Shown: positions 1 to 13,331 of the stretch, in pieces | Layout of the letters: each line of letters begins with the position of its first letter | Numbering within the stretch: the stretch's first letter is position 1 | NCBI GenBank assembly: GCA_034509495.1 | Contig: CM067510.1 | Coordinates: 28,899,889-28,963,888 of the forward strand | From: Acestrorhynchus altus | Lineage: Eukaryota > Chordata > Actinopteri > Characiformes > Acestrorhynchidae | Direction of reading: 5' to 3' | Length of the DNA: 64,000 nt | The notes under the pieces: generated by a model | Database searches by the model: none | What the model saw: the letters and a program-made list of their open reading frames with translations, nothing else | Told to the model about the DNA's origin: nothing | Made by a program: the position numbers and the translations under genes

Positions 1-210
1 GGAAAGAGAATCTGATTTAAAAGATTGATCTTTAAATTTTAAAGATTTGATTTAAACGAATTGATATCTGATCTTTCAATTGAAGATCAATTTGAACAGA
101 AATGAATTTTTAAGCCCCCTCCCTTCTGGACCTTCTGAATTGATTCAAGTTTAGCACAGTGGATTAAGGCAACAAACATATATCAAATATATAAAACTAA
201 TCACCAGTCC

Positions 211-420
211 ACTGGGCAGCTGTGGCTTTGTGGTTAAGGAACCAGCATTGTGTTGATTCCCAGAACTGGCAGGACATGTCTGCAGTGCCTTTGAGCAAGT
301 CACTTAACTCTGTGGATGAGGCTGCCCACCACTCTGGGCGTGTGTGCTCACTGCCCCCTAGTGTGTAAATTCACTGTTTCACTGTGTGGATAGGTTAAAT
401 GTGGAAGAAATTCCCGCTGA
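211..420 (+). repeat. tRNA-derived SINE copy (family A)
   Basis: Copy with GGGCAGCTGTGGC at the head, a shared middle part (ctggcaggacatg, then ccttgagcaag), and the ctgcccacca / gctcactgccccc block. It matches the copies at 30691, 32745 and 40150. The head resembles a tRNA A-box region. It lies in the intron before the first visible exon. Confidence 0.6.
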
Positions 421-605
421 GTGTTCCTTCACTTTTTATTATTTCACGTTTGATTAACTTTGATTCATTTTGAACCGACAGCCGTACAAAGACTGGTGTG
501 GTATAGCGCCCTCCTCAGGCAATCAGTACACCCTGTAGCTCATGTGTAAAACGCCAGACTATCACTGTAAACCCAGTGATAAACGTGTATTTGTGTTGAT
601 TCTAG

Positions 606-749
606 GTTGGGTATGGAGCATGATGGTCAGGGGAACCGGTGTGGAGATGAGACCAGCATGGGCAGCATCATGGCTCCTCTGGTTCAGGCGGCATTCCACC
701 GCTACCACTGGTCACGCTGCAGCAAGCAAGAGCTCAACCGCTACATCCA
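606..749 (+). CDS. adamts14: adamts14 exon: end of metalloprotease catalytic domain
   Basis: It starts after the acceptor ttgattctag and ends before the donor gtaaga. It encodes LGMEHDGQGNRCGDE, the last part of the zinc-binding HExxHxxGxxHD motif, with the third zinc histidine and the following Asp. The Met-turn segment SIMAPLV follows. The first two zinc histidines and the catalytic Glu must be in an exon left of the window. The exon begins with the last base of a split codon and ends with two bases of a His codon. Confidence 0.9.
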
Positions 750-3700
750 GTAAGACCATGATGAGTCTGATCTGTAAGAGTGTTAAGACTTATTATAGAC
801 TGCTCCTAGCCAGATCATCTTAATTTATGATGTTTAATCAAATATGGGGGCCATACATTATTGGATATTGAGTTGTTATTTAAAACAACAGTGTTAAAGA
901 GTCTATATCATACATCAGCCTTTTCCTCTTTATTTGAATGTAAAGCAAAATGTAAACTTTGTTAATTATCTAAATATACATACAGGATTGGTTACTGGAT
1001 GAAGAATCAGCCTAATTCTCAACAACATAGTATTCTGAATGGAGATTCTCCACAAGCTTATATATTTGTGGGTTATATTATAGAAGGACTTTTATAATTA
1101 GTGAGCTCAGCTACTTTTACATTTTACATTGTGTAGTGAGCTCACCCCAAAGAACATTTGATCGTCATTTTAACCATATTGAGAGGTTATATAACCAAAC
1201 ACATAAAACTGAAATAAATGTCTTTTAAATTATTTGTAAAATATAATGAATAAGAACCCAATTTTATTATGAGGAAAAAGTTAGGACCCCCTATGCCCTA
1301 TTAGCTGGTATTCCATTCTTTTTCTAGGATGAAATGAGGATCTTGCTAGGACAGTCTAACCTGGCCATGTTAGCAGTTGATTTTAAATGTTCTCCAATAA
1401 TTGTTTTGAGATCTTTTTAAATCCCTTCCCAGAGTCATCTGCATCTACAATCTTCTTTCTGAAGACTATTATAGACTAATGTTTTCATTCTAAATAAAGA
1501 ACTGTTCCCCAGAATTTGACTTATTCAAAGTATTATTTATTTGACTACCTGTGATGAAGGGCATCGGTGTCTCTTAAACATAGGCTAGAAACCGATCCTA
1601 CATGAAAAGGCTTATTGTGTGGTGGTCTTTTCTGATAGAAGTGCTGAGGAGTATCCTTTTGATAATATGATACAGAAGTAAGAGCACTCCAGAGTGCATT
1701 TGTGTGCTTGGTGTTTTTTCTGTTTTCTGTTTTTTTCTGGCCCATTTAGACTGTGATACACAGAGAAAGAAAGGATGGAATTTCAAATAATCAAATATGA
1801 ATGTGGCAGCCGCATCTTGATGTGATGTGATGATGTGTGAGATGTGAGATGTGAGATGTGGTAAATTGTGTTTCTGATAAACCTTTTTGAATTTGTCCAC
1901 AGCTCGTATGACTGTCTGCTGGATGACCCCTTTGAGCACAAGTGGCCTAAACTACCAGAGCTGCCGGGCATCAACTACTCCATGGATGAGCAGTGTCGGT
2001 TTGATTTCGGAGTGGGATACAAGATGTGCACAGCTGTGAGTTTTTATCATTACTCTGTTTAAAAAAACTGGACCAAATAGCTTACAGTGGTTTGTGAAAG
2101 TTTGTGAACCATTTATATTTTTTATATTTCTGCATGAATTTGAGCTAAAACATAATCAGTAGATAAAAGTAGATAAGGAGAACCAAATCAAAAAACATGC
2201 AACAAAAAGTACACTTGCACTTTTAGGCATTTTAGGAAAATGATCCAATATTACATATCAATGAAAAAGTATAATTGAATCTTTATAATTAGCAGATCAT
2301 TTGAAGGTAAAATTACAGTCAGGTGTGGTGGGGGTCCTGTTTTTTTTTGAAAGAATGTAGCAAGAACAAAGGATATTTCTGAGGAACTCAGAAGAAGTGT
2401 TGTTGATGGTCATCAGACTGGAAAAGGTTACAAAACTCTCTCTTGAGAGTTTGGACTCCACCAACAGACAGATTGTGTACAATGGAAGGAAGTTCGTGAC
2501 TATTATTACCCTCTCCAGAAGTGCTCCACCAACTAAGAGCAAAATGTGTAATAGTCCACCATCTCACAGAGAAACCCAAGGAACTATAGACTTTTCTCAC
2601 ATTGGCTAATTTTAATGTTCATGAGTCCACCATCAGGAAAACCAGGATATACATTGCAGGGTTGTAAGGAGAAAGCTGCTGCTCTCCAATTGCTGAATCA
2701 CACAGATAAACCAGAAGAACTGGAATAATATTTTCTGGAGAGATGAGACCAAAATAGATCTTTTTGGTGTAAATGTGAAGTGTTATGTTGTGAGAAAGGG
2801 AAACACTCCTTCATTTCACATCTGTGAAACAGGGTAGAGGTAGTATCATGGTTTGGGGCTGTTTTGCTGCATCTGGGCCAGGACAGCTTACCATCATCAA
2901 TGAGTTATACCAACAAATTCTAAAGGAAAAAGTCAGGACATCTGTCCATGAGCTGAATGCCAAGAGAATGTGGGTCATGCAGAAAGACAACTACTCTATG
3001 CACACAAGTTGTTCTATCAAAGAACGGTTACGGAAAAATAAAGTTAAAGTTTTGGAATGGCCCAGTTCTGACCTTAAACCAATAGAAATGTTATGAAAGG
3101 ACCGGAGGCAAGCTGATCATGGGAGGAAACTGTTTAGTACAGAAGATTTGATTAGTGTAGGACTAAACAGTTATTAGAAACTGTAACGTTTGTGTGCTGA
3201 ACAGATGATACGAGGCACCTGAAGTACTAGCAGGGTTGAGGATTTAATAGAAAAACACTAACAAACAAAACTCGATGAACACAAACAAAGCATAAGGGAA
3301 ATACACAAGATACACGGTTACACATTCAAGGACTGACCAAGGCCGACTGAGACAAAGCATCTTAAATAAAGGGGGAACATAGGACACACCTGGAGCACAA
3401 TCCTGACAGGACAGGGTTACAAATAAGACAGCTGGGAATCGGTGGAGACAGGACATGCACTCAGAAGCACGAGGGGAGATAAACAAAACAATGATGAGAC
3501 AGGAGATGACAAGGACAGATATGTGACAGAAACTTTTAATTGGGTTCACATACTTTTGTCTTTCACAGATATGTAATATTGGATCATTTTCCTCAATAAA
3601 TAATTGAGCAAGTATAATATTTCTGTCTCATTGTTTGATTTGGTTCTCCTGATCTACTTTTAGTACTGATGAAGTTCACAAACGTTCAAGCAGCATGGTT

Positions 3701-4899
3701 GTTATGTGAAACTGAATTTTCATTGGACCAATGTGATCAGTTTGTGGCCAGTGACAGTTTTAAAGGGCTACAATTTTAGAAAAAGGAAAATACTAGAAAA
3801 CAAACAAAAGTGCAGGTGGAAAAACACCCATAAATGTTTTCTTCCAGTCCATTCTAACTTTTCTGTTCTCGAGTGTTACCAGTGGTTTACATCTGGAAGT
3901 GAAGCTGTCTGTGTTTATTTACATGGAGATCTTCCTTGGTTGTAGGTTTGCCGGTAGCTGATTTCAGATGGTCTGAGCTGGTCTTTAATGTTCAAGGTGG
4001 TTGACAAGCTGGTCATCAAGGTGAAAACAGCTTGTTAACCATCTCGTGATAATGCATATTGCATTTCATTTTGGTCTTGCTGGTCATACTGGTCATCCAG
4101 CCTGGTCATGCTGGTCAACCAACATGGTCAAGCTCGGTCATACTTGTCTTATTTCGTTTTGCATCAAGCATCAATAAGAAATACCCTATGCTGATCAAGA
4201 GATAAGCTGGTCAACCAACTTTTTTTTTGTAATTTCTGATCTCTCTGACAAGTTTAAATCGTTTGACACATATTGACAGAAACAGCTACTAAATGCAAAT
4301 TCAACACCGGAAATTGTCTTCAGACCTTTTATATCCTTATCAAACTAATAATCACGTGTCCAATTAGTTATGAGTCTGTAAAATGGAGTGGCTGTATAAA
4401 CTCATAAACTTATTAAACTCTTCAAATTAAAGTTGAAATCACATTAAAACATAACAACCACCTGCAGCTCCTTAAAAACAGCATAACAGCTATAGAAACT
4501 GCCTGGGAACCACATATGAGCCATTTGGGTCACAAGAGTAGCTGCTTAGGAACAGCATAGCAACCAATTGGAAGCATAGAAACAGCCTGGCAACCACATA
4601 GCAACCCATTGGAATGTAATAGCAACTGCCTAGCAACCACATAGTAACCACCTGGCATACCATAGAAACTCCTTAACAACAGCATAGCAACTACATGGAA
4701 GCATAACTTCCTGCAAACCACAGATGGGATGCAATAGCAGTTGTTTAGCAACAGCATAGATTCCACTATGGGATATCGCAACCACCTGGGATACCATATC
4801 AACCACTTATAGGTACTATACCTGTAATTTGTAAACAGCCAATGCAGTCTTTTTGTTCAACTTTCTGAATTAACTAATATTATAACTAATACTCTCTAA

Positions 4900-4954
<55 letters not shown>

Positions 4955-6911
4955 TCTCTCTCTCTCTCCCTTTCAGTTCCGTACATATGACCCCTGTAAG
5001 CAGCTGTGGTGTAGTCATCCTGATAATCAGTATTTCTGTAAGACGAAGAAGGGTCCTCCTGTGGATGGGACGGAGTGTGCCCCAGGCAAGGTGAGGACAT
5101 CCTCAGTGTATCTGTTCAATACTGTCCTAAATAACATTGATGATCTGGTTCCACTGTCTCCTGTCGACGGGTGGATATATTGATCAGCAAGTGAACAGTC
5201 AGGTCTTGAAGTTGACTTGAAGCACCTTTTTGACAAGAACCAAACTGTGATGATCTCCTGATCTCCAAAACATCAGGCAGGTCTTATGGAGTGTTCCACC
5301 AGAGCTGGGCATTCCAGGTCAAACCACAAAAAAAAACCACTCAAGTTAATGCAAGTTAATATCCGACCCAAAATTTTGTTTCGACTGCCTGGGCAGCTTT
5401 GGAAACCACTTAGCAACCAAGCGGCATTCAACGGCAACCAGTTTGCACCAGAATAACAACTATTTGGAACAACATAACATCTACTTGTGATCAGCAGCAT
5501 AACGACTGCCTGGCAAACATATAGCAACCCCCTGGGATACCATAACAGCCATTTAACAACAGCATAGCAACCACTTGGAAGCAACTGCCTGGCAACCATA
5601 TAGCAAGCAAGTAGGATAGAATAACAATGAGTTGTAACAGCATAGCAACACTTTAAGCAGCATAATAAACACCCAACAACCACAACCTCTGATATTATAG
5701 AAACCCCTTGCAATAGCTTAGCAACAGCATAGCAATCACTTGGGAAAACTGAGCAACAGCATAGCAACCACTTGAAACAGCATAGGAACCACTTGGAACA
5801 GCATAGCAACCACTTAATAGAGCAAAGCAACTGCTTAGCAGTCACATTGGCTGTTCAATCGGCTGCTCAATCACTCCCTTTCTCCAGGAGATGCTCTTTT
5901 CATACCATTTTATGTTTAAATATTTTAATAAAAACTAGTATCAATATTATAATTGTAATAATTGATTCTGATGTATTAGTAGTTTATTAAATTAATGCAG
6001 TAGAAACACGGTTGGAACCGTCATCTGTCATTGAATCTTTAGGATGCTAAGTATAACTACCTTTCATCATACCCGATGAGCTGCACGTTAATAAAGGGAT
6101 GCCACTGAGCCACAAACGGCCTGTTTATCATATTAGTTTTATGGCTCAGAACTCCAGAAAATGTCTCGTTGGTTTTCCCAGAATGCAGTGGTCAATAAAG
6201 CGCTCCAAGGAAAGACAGCCAGTGAACTGGTGACAGGGCTCACTGATGCTCATGGAGGTCCCATATCACAACTTAGCACTTAGAGGATCTGCTGTAATGT
6301 TAGTCTTGGTGTCACCATCAGAGGTCTTGTGGAGTCCATGCCTTGAATGGTCAGATGTGTTGTGGCAGCACAAATGAACCCTACACAATAGTACTAATGT
6401 TAAGGCTATGAAGTATATGAAGTATAAGATATGAAGTATCTTAAACTGATACCATAAATCATACAGCTTTCATACCATGAAAGTCTCATATTGTTGCAAG
6501 TCTAAACACAATATTTGAATTAATCTAGAGAAAGCTTATCATTCTGTACCACCTGACGCTTTCAAATGACAGCATATAAATCAAACAATTATTCCATTGT
6601 TTTCACTCTGTCTGGTTTGTTTGTTTGCTTTGTTTATTGGACTGCCTTTGTTAGAACACAGACTTTTTAAGAAGTTAATGAGGTTTGCTTTGCTGGTCTT
6701 GTTTTTGCTGAAGAAGTATATCTTTATATCTCCCAGTACAAGCCGACTATATGAGCATGTTTAACTGCAGACTGAATTAAAAATAATGTGGAATAAAATC
6801 AACAAACAGAAGAATAATAACCATGACCTGCATTTAATTTGAGGTCAAACTGCTGTTTTTAAAATAAATCATGGTGCTGAAGCAGCAGTGACCACACACA
6901 CACGCACACGC

Positions 6912-6979
<68 letters not shown>

Positions 6980-9900
6980 TAGGTAGTAGCAATAGTGGCA
7001 GTAGCAGCAGTATTAGTAGTTGTAGTAGTAATAGTAGTATTAATAGTAGCAGTATTAGTGTTAATTTTGTTATCGGCTGTAGCAGCAACACTACCAGTAG
7101 TAACAGTAGTAGCAGTAGTAGTAAAAGTATTAGTGTTGTAATCATAGTAGTAACAGTAGTAGCAGTAGTAACAGTCATAGTAGTAGTTGTAGTAGTATTT
7201 ACAGTAGTAGCAGTAGTATTATTGTAGTTATGGAAGTAACAGTAGTAGTACGTGATGTAGTAACAGTAGTATTAGTAGTAGTAATAATATTGCTGTTTTA
7301 ATGCTCTTTGTATGCATTGTGCTGCTTTGAAGTTCTATCTGTTTGTCTATCTATCTTTTAGTAACAGTTGCTGTGGTTGTATAAGTAACAGTAGTATTAG
7401 TGGCAGTAATAGCAGACTTAGTAGCAGTATTATCTATTCATTTGTTAGTGGTCTTCATTTTATTACTCAGCTAAATGATTTCCCATTCCACTTTGTCACA
7501 GTCCCTCATTTGCATAACACAAACCCTCATCTTTGAGCAGCTTTAATAGGGAACACACTGGATTTGATCCACTTACCATGGCTTTTGAACTTTTTTACTG
7601 TAAATAGCTAGTGGAGAGGAAGTTGAGCTGATCTCCAAAAGCTATAAAGTTCGAAGAAGAAGAAGAAGAAGAAGAAGAAGAAGAAGAAGGTTTCTTTTCA
7701 GCATTTAAAACAAATCCAGTGCGTTATTTTTGTGTTGTATAATTATAGAGTTAAAAAGGAGCACCATGCAAAAGTTTTTGCACCCCAAAGAGCTATTTTA
7801 CCCTTAACTTTTAAGACGTCAGATCTTAATTAGTTTGTTAGGGCTACAGGTTGTTCATTATTAGGAAAGATAATGTGAGGTGAGGTGAGAAATTTCATAG
7901 CTTAAAAAAATTAATCTCATTCAGAGTGATGTGATTCATGAGTCTTAATAAAGAGCTGTCTTCGTTATGGGCTTCATTAAGAACTGTCCAGACAGTATCA
8001 GCTCAAACAGTTTGCAAGCACTTTCTTTCTTATCTCACTCTGGATCAGCTTGAGCTGCGTACCTGTCAGCCTTACCAACATTCTGATTGTCCTTCCAGGC
8101 TTTCTTTTGTCTCATGGAAGTTATCCGTTGCCTGTTATCTCCCAAACCACGCTGTAAAATTAAAAAGAGCAGTTCTTTCGAGAAGATATGCTTTGAACCC
8201 TCTGTACCTGTGCACCTTTTGTTTATTGTTCGTGGGACATTAATCTTCTGGAATGTGCAACGACTAGGATAAATGGGGTCAAATGAGGACAGCTATGTCC
8301 TGATCAAATGACTGTGAAAGTGAATGAAGTTTCTTACATGATGTGACTGTTAAACTGCTCATTCACGGTTTCATCTGAAATTAATGGTATTAAAAGGGTT
8401 TATCCTGCTAACTGTCTCTACTGTCCAGGGGACACTTTTGTAGATATTTTGGAGCATTGCTTTTAGGAACCTTAATGTGGTCAGGATGTTGAATGATTAC
8501 CACCCCACCTCAAAAAAACAGAAAAAGTATTAAATAAGGGTGTCCATCATTTGATTACCATGGAACAGGCTGACTAGGGCCATGTCTTCAGCAGTAGTTC
8601 AGCAGAGCACACTGATTTAATTATAGAGCGAACAGTAGTCGAGATTATGGACTTCCCTAAGGGGCTTTTTTATAGATTGTCTGGGACCGGCTCGTGAAAA
8701 CATGCTTAATCCAATGCCCCATTCGAGTCCAACAGCTTCTGTAAAACGTGTATCATGTAAAAAGCAGAGCTTAGTATAATAACTAAGACTTGAATATACA
8801 CTGTATGCCCAAATAGTTGTGGACCCCCCTGTTAATGAACACTTCCAGCTACTTTCTCTGAGATACACCCACTAAAGGCACAGAGGTGCAAATTCATACA
8901 CAACCAATAGAATAGAACTCTCTGTAGCAGGTAAACATGAACCTTTTGTCTAATGCCGTGCATGGTCTAGAAGGGTATAAAGCCCCTTATCATTGAGCTG
9001 TGGAGCAGTGGAACTGTTTTGCCTGGAATAATGGGGCTGGGGATGGGTTGGGGATGAGGTGGACTGGTGATCTTCTCACTGAATGCAATTAAATCCTCAC
9101 AGCAGTGCTCCTCCAAAATCTAGTGGAAAGTCTTCTTTGGACAGTAGAGATAAACTCTACTGTCTCTTACTCCAACAGAAGCAGGATACAATTAATACCA
9201 ATTAATTTAAATTAATTGAATACCCTTTATTTCACAGGAAACGGGTAATAAGCAATGTCCCAGTACCTCAATATTCTGTAAATTGACCTCCTGTAAATAA
9301 ACAGCATCATGTTCATGTAGAGGTGCCTCCTCTGTGGAAACTAAAAAAGAATGTGTATGTGTGTGTTCTCTCTTTAGTGGTGCTTTAAGGGTCACTGTAT
9401 CTGGAGGTCCTCCCACCAGCCCTATGGACACGATGGAGGCTGGAGCTCCTGGGGAAAATTCGGCTCCTGTTCTCGTACCTGTGAGGGAGGGGTCCGGTCC
9501 CGCAGTCGCCAATGTAACAACCCTGCGTGAGTGTATAAAGCTAGACACATACTCATCTATGAAGTCTTGACAGGGGTCACCAACCCTACAACTGGAGAGG
9601 TTCCTTCCTGTATGTTTTAACTCCAACCCAAATCTAACACACCCCCATTCAGCCAATCAGAAACTCCCGAAAGTAGTAATTAGTTGAATCAGGTGGGGAG
9701 GATTAGGGTTGAATCTAAAGCAAGAGCAGGCTTCTCTCTCTCTCTCTCTGTCACTCCCTCACTCTCTCTCTCTCTCTCTCTCACACTCTGTCTCTCTCTC
9801 TCTCTCTCCCTCCCTCTAGTCCTGCATATGGTGGTCGTGATTGTCCTGGATCTGCATTTGACTATCAGATGTGTAACACTGAGGAGTGTCCTGGACCTTA

Positions 9901-10568
9901 TGAAGACTTCAGAGCTCAACAATGTGTCCAGCGCAGTAATAAATACCACAACAACATCAAACATACCTGGCTACCCTATGAACACCCTGATGGTAAGAAA
10001 CTTCCCACTTTGGAGCAACTTAAGGACATAGCTCAGCAAAACATTGACTTTAGATTATCTAAAAAACTTGACAGGTCTTGATGCAACTTGACAGTTCTTG
10101 TGTTTCTAATAAAGTGGCCAGTGAGTGGAACCACATGATAGGTGTTTCTGTTAAAGTGGCGAGTGAGTAGACACTCAATGTAGATGTTTATGATAAAGAA
10201 GCCAGTGATGAAGCACATGGTAGATGTTTCTAATACAGTGACCAGTGAGTGGAAACACAAGGTAGGCCTTTCTAATAAAGTGTCATATTGAAATGAAGTG
10301 TTGTTAAATTATGGAAATACATGCCAGTAACTGGTGTGTGTGTGTGTGTGTGTGTTACAGAGGCTCATAAGTGTGAACTGAGTTGTCGCTCTAAGGAGAC
10401 TGGTGAGATTGTGGTTATGAACCAGGTCATGCATGATGGAACACGTTGCAGCTACACTGATCCCTTCAGTGTGTGTGCTAGAGGAGAGTGTTTGGTGAGA
10501 ATCTACACATACACAGTTTCAAAACCAGCAGATCCATTGTTTTCTGTTTTATGTTCAGTAAAAAATTA

Positions 10569-10636
<68 letters not shown>

Positions 10637-13300
10637 AGCATGTGGGCTGTGATAAGGAAGTGGGCTCCTATAAGCAGGAAGATAAATGTGGAGTGTGTGA
10701 GGGAGACAACTCACACTGTCGCACCGTTAAACTGACACTGACTAAAACCCCCAAAAAGACAGGTGACCACATCACATAACCCCAGCAATGTTGGTAATGC
10801 TGATGTTGGGAGAGAAATATGGCACTTTTCCATTGCATGATACCGACACTACACTAATATACACTACAGTCACAATGATAATTAACATACAGAATGAGCA
10901 GTATAATATACTCAGTCACAGTGATGATAAACATACAGAATGAACAGTATAATATACTATAATATACAGTGTTTTGGACAAAACACAAAAACATCAGTGT
11001 TGTTTCTTGTTGTATAACTTATAATAACTAACTGCCATCCAACAAAGAGAAGCTGCATCTGTGGTTGAAGAAGCTTAATTTAAATCTTCCACCCAAACGT
11101 CTGTCTGCTCTTACCATTCTCTGCTGGGGAAAACAACACCACAACATTCCTAGACAGAAAAATGGCTCATTTCTGAAGCTTTAGTGAAGTGACCATGAGC
11201 TTGTGAAGCTTTGCGTATCACGTTAGTCTGGCTAGCTTGCTATGCTCTAAATAGCTGTAAAGCCATTCAGTGCTTCAATAATATTAGAGTTGTGACTTCC
11301 TCAATACATTCACACATTTCAAGTTTCATTCTATTCCAACAGCTCCTTCTTGGTGCATTTTTTGGCAGGGTGTCATGTGAAATATGTTCTCTTTTTCTAT
11401 TAAACAAGACACAACAAGTTGGATTGAATGACTAAACAAATCACATTTAGAATTTGTTTACTGTTTCTGCATCTGTCAGTCAGAAAGCATGATATAAATT
11501 GACTCAATCTCCCTCTCTGTACAGGTTTGTTGAAGATGTTTGATATTCCGGCCGGAGCGAGACACATTATCATCGAAGAGAATGAGACGTCTCCACACAT
11601 CATTGGTGAGTTCTGTCCACACCATCTGACACTTACAGCAATTACTATTATTGTTTATGTGCATCAGAACATGTTTTTTAGTGTGTTTGTGTGTATATGG
11701 ACAGCTGGATATATGTATTCTGCAGTTAGGACTCGTTAGGAGGCATTGTGTGGTTGTTATTCATGGTATTACATGTCTGTATGTATGAGAGACTGTAGCT
11801 CCACCTCAGTGTATACTACAGTACCTATATTTAAAGCATTATTACAACCCCAGTTCCAACAAAGTTGGGCCAAAAAACAGAATATGATCATTTGCAAATC
11901 CTTTTCAACCTATATTCAATTGAATACACTACACAGACAATACATAATATATAATTTTCAATACACATCAACTTTGTTCTTTCTTGTCAAATATTTACTC
12001 ATGTTGCCTGCAAAACATTCCAAAACGTTGGGACAGGGGCATGTTCACCACTGTTTTACATCACCTTTCCTTTTAACAACACACAGTAAGTGTTTGGGAA
12101 CTGAGGACACTAATTGTTGAAGCTTGTAGGTGGAATTCTTTTCTATTCTTCCTTGATGAACAACTTCCACATACCAATGTTTCAGGGCTGCTTTGGTGGC
12201 CCAAATAGGATCTCTACTCAATGTTGGCAGGTGGTTGATCAGTGTAGGTCTGCGGTGTTCACATATTCTTGTTTGTACAGCCTTTGTTGCTTCCAGAAGA
12301 TCCATGGCATGTTTTACTGAATGTGTTCTCAGGATGAAAAAGCTTTTTTTTTTTGCTTTTTTTTTTCAACTTTGCTTCCTTTCTTGCTTCTCACCTCTGA
12401 GTCTAGCTTGTGTAATAGATGTAATTCATGAGCTCCATTTAGATTCTCTCATCAGTTTATCTATCAGGTGGCTCATCACTCTGAAACTTATGGTCCCAGG
12501 TTTAGATATAAGTAGTGACTAATGGATTTATTTTTGAATATGAAAACTCAACCATCTGTCTGTGCTTCCCAGCGGTTAAAAATCAGGTCACAGGCAGTTT
12601 CATTCTCAATGCAAAGGGAGATGAAGTCAAGACCAAGAGCTTCATCGAGAGTGGGCTAGAGTGGGAGTATTTGGTGGAAGGAGAGAAGGAGACTCTGAAG
12701 ACCGCTGGCCCTCTGCATGAAGGCATTGTTGTACTGGTAAGTGTTTATTCTTACTGTTTTTGGCCAAGAGTGAGCTAAAATACAAAAAGGTAATCATTAT
12801 TGGTGATATTTTAGGATATAAATTAAATCAATACTTTAAAATAACACATAAGGAACTGTACAGTGGCTGAGCAAACAATCCAAAATGTCCAAAAGTTTTT
12901 CCAGCATTTCTATTCAAATATTGTGTTTACTGGGCTGTGTTTGGCTCTGCAGGTGGTTCCTCGGGAGGACGACACTAAGATCAGTTTAACTTATAAATAC
13001 ATAATTCATGAAGACCTGGTCCCCATCATCACCAACAACAACGTCCTGCTGGCTGAGCTCGACACCTATGAGTGGGCCCTAAAGAACTGGTCGCAGTGCA
13101 CTAAACCATGTGGAGGAGGTGTGTCTCAGTATATATGTACTGTTAGGGTTGCAGTGTGTAGCATTTTTGCCTGCAGGGGGTGCACAAGCATTTTTCAGTA
13201 CAAGTACAAACAACAAAATGCAGTTATCATCTACGCACATGTGCAAAAGTAGCAGTAGTGGAAAAACTGAACAGTGTGAACTGAACTCAGTATAAACACT

Positions 13301-13331
<31 letters not shown>

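Noticed and set aside
4870..5100. Arg-Glu repeat frame, and similar frames at 9689 and 10478
   Set aside because: Antisense reading of CT microsatellites, although parts overlap real adamts14 exons on the other strand.
5273..5845. 190-residue cysteine-rich frame on the minus strand
   Set aside because: Made by the agcaacc tandem repeat; no domain, and the codons follow the repeat period.
4455..5850. CRISPR-like array from evenly repeated units
   Set aside because: Units are degenerate, spacers are not unique, and the locus is a vertebrate intron.
6834..7178. 114-residue poly-leucine frame
   Set aside because: Translation of the AGT and CA repeats.
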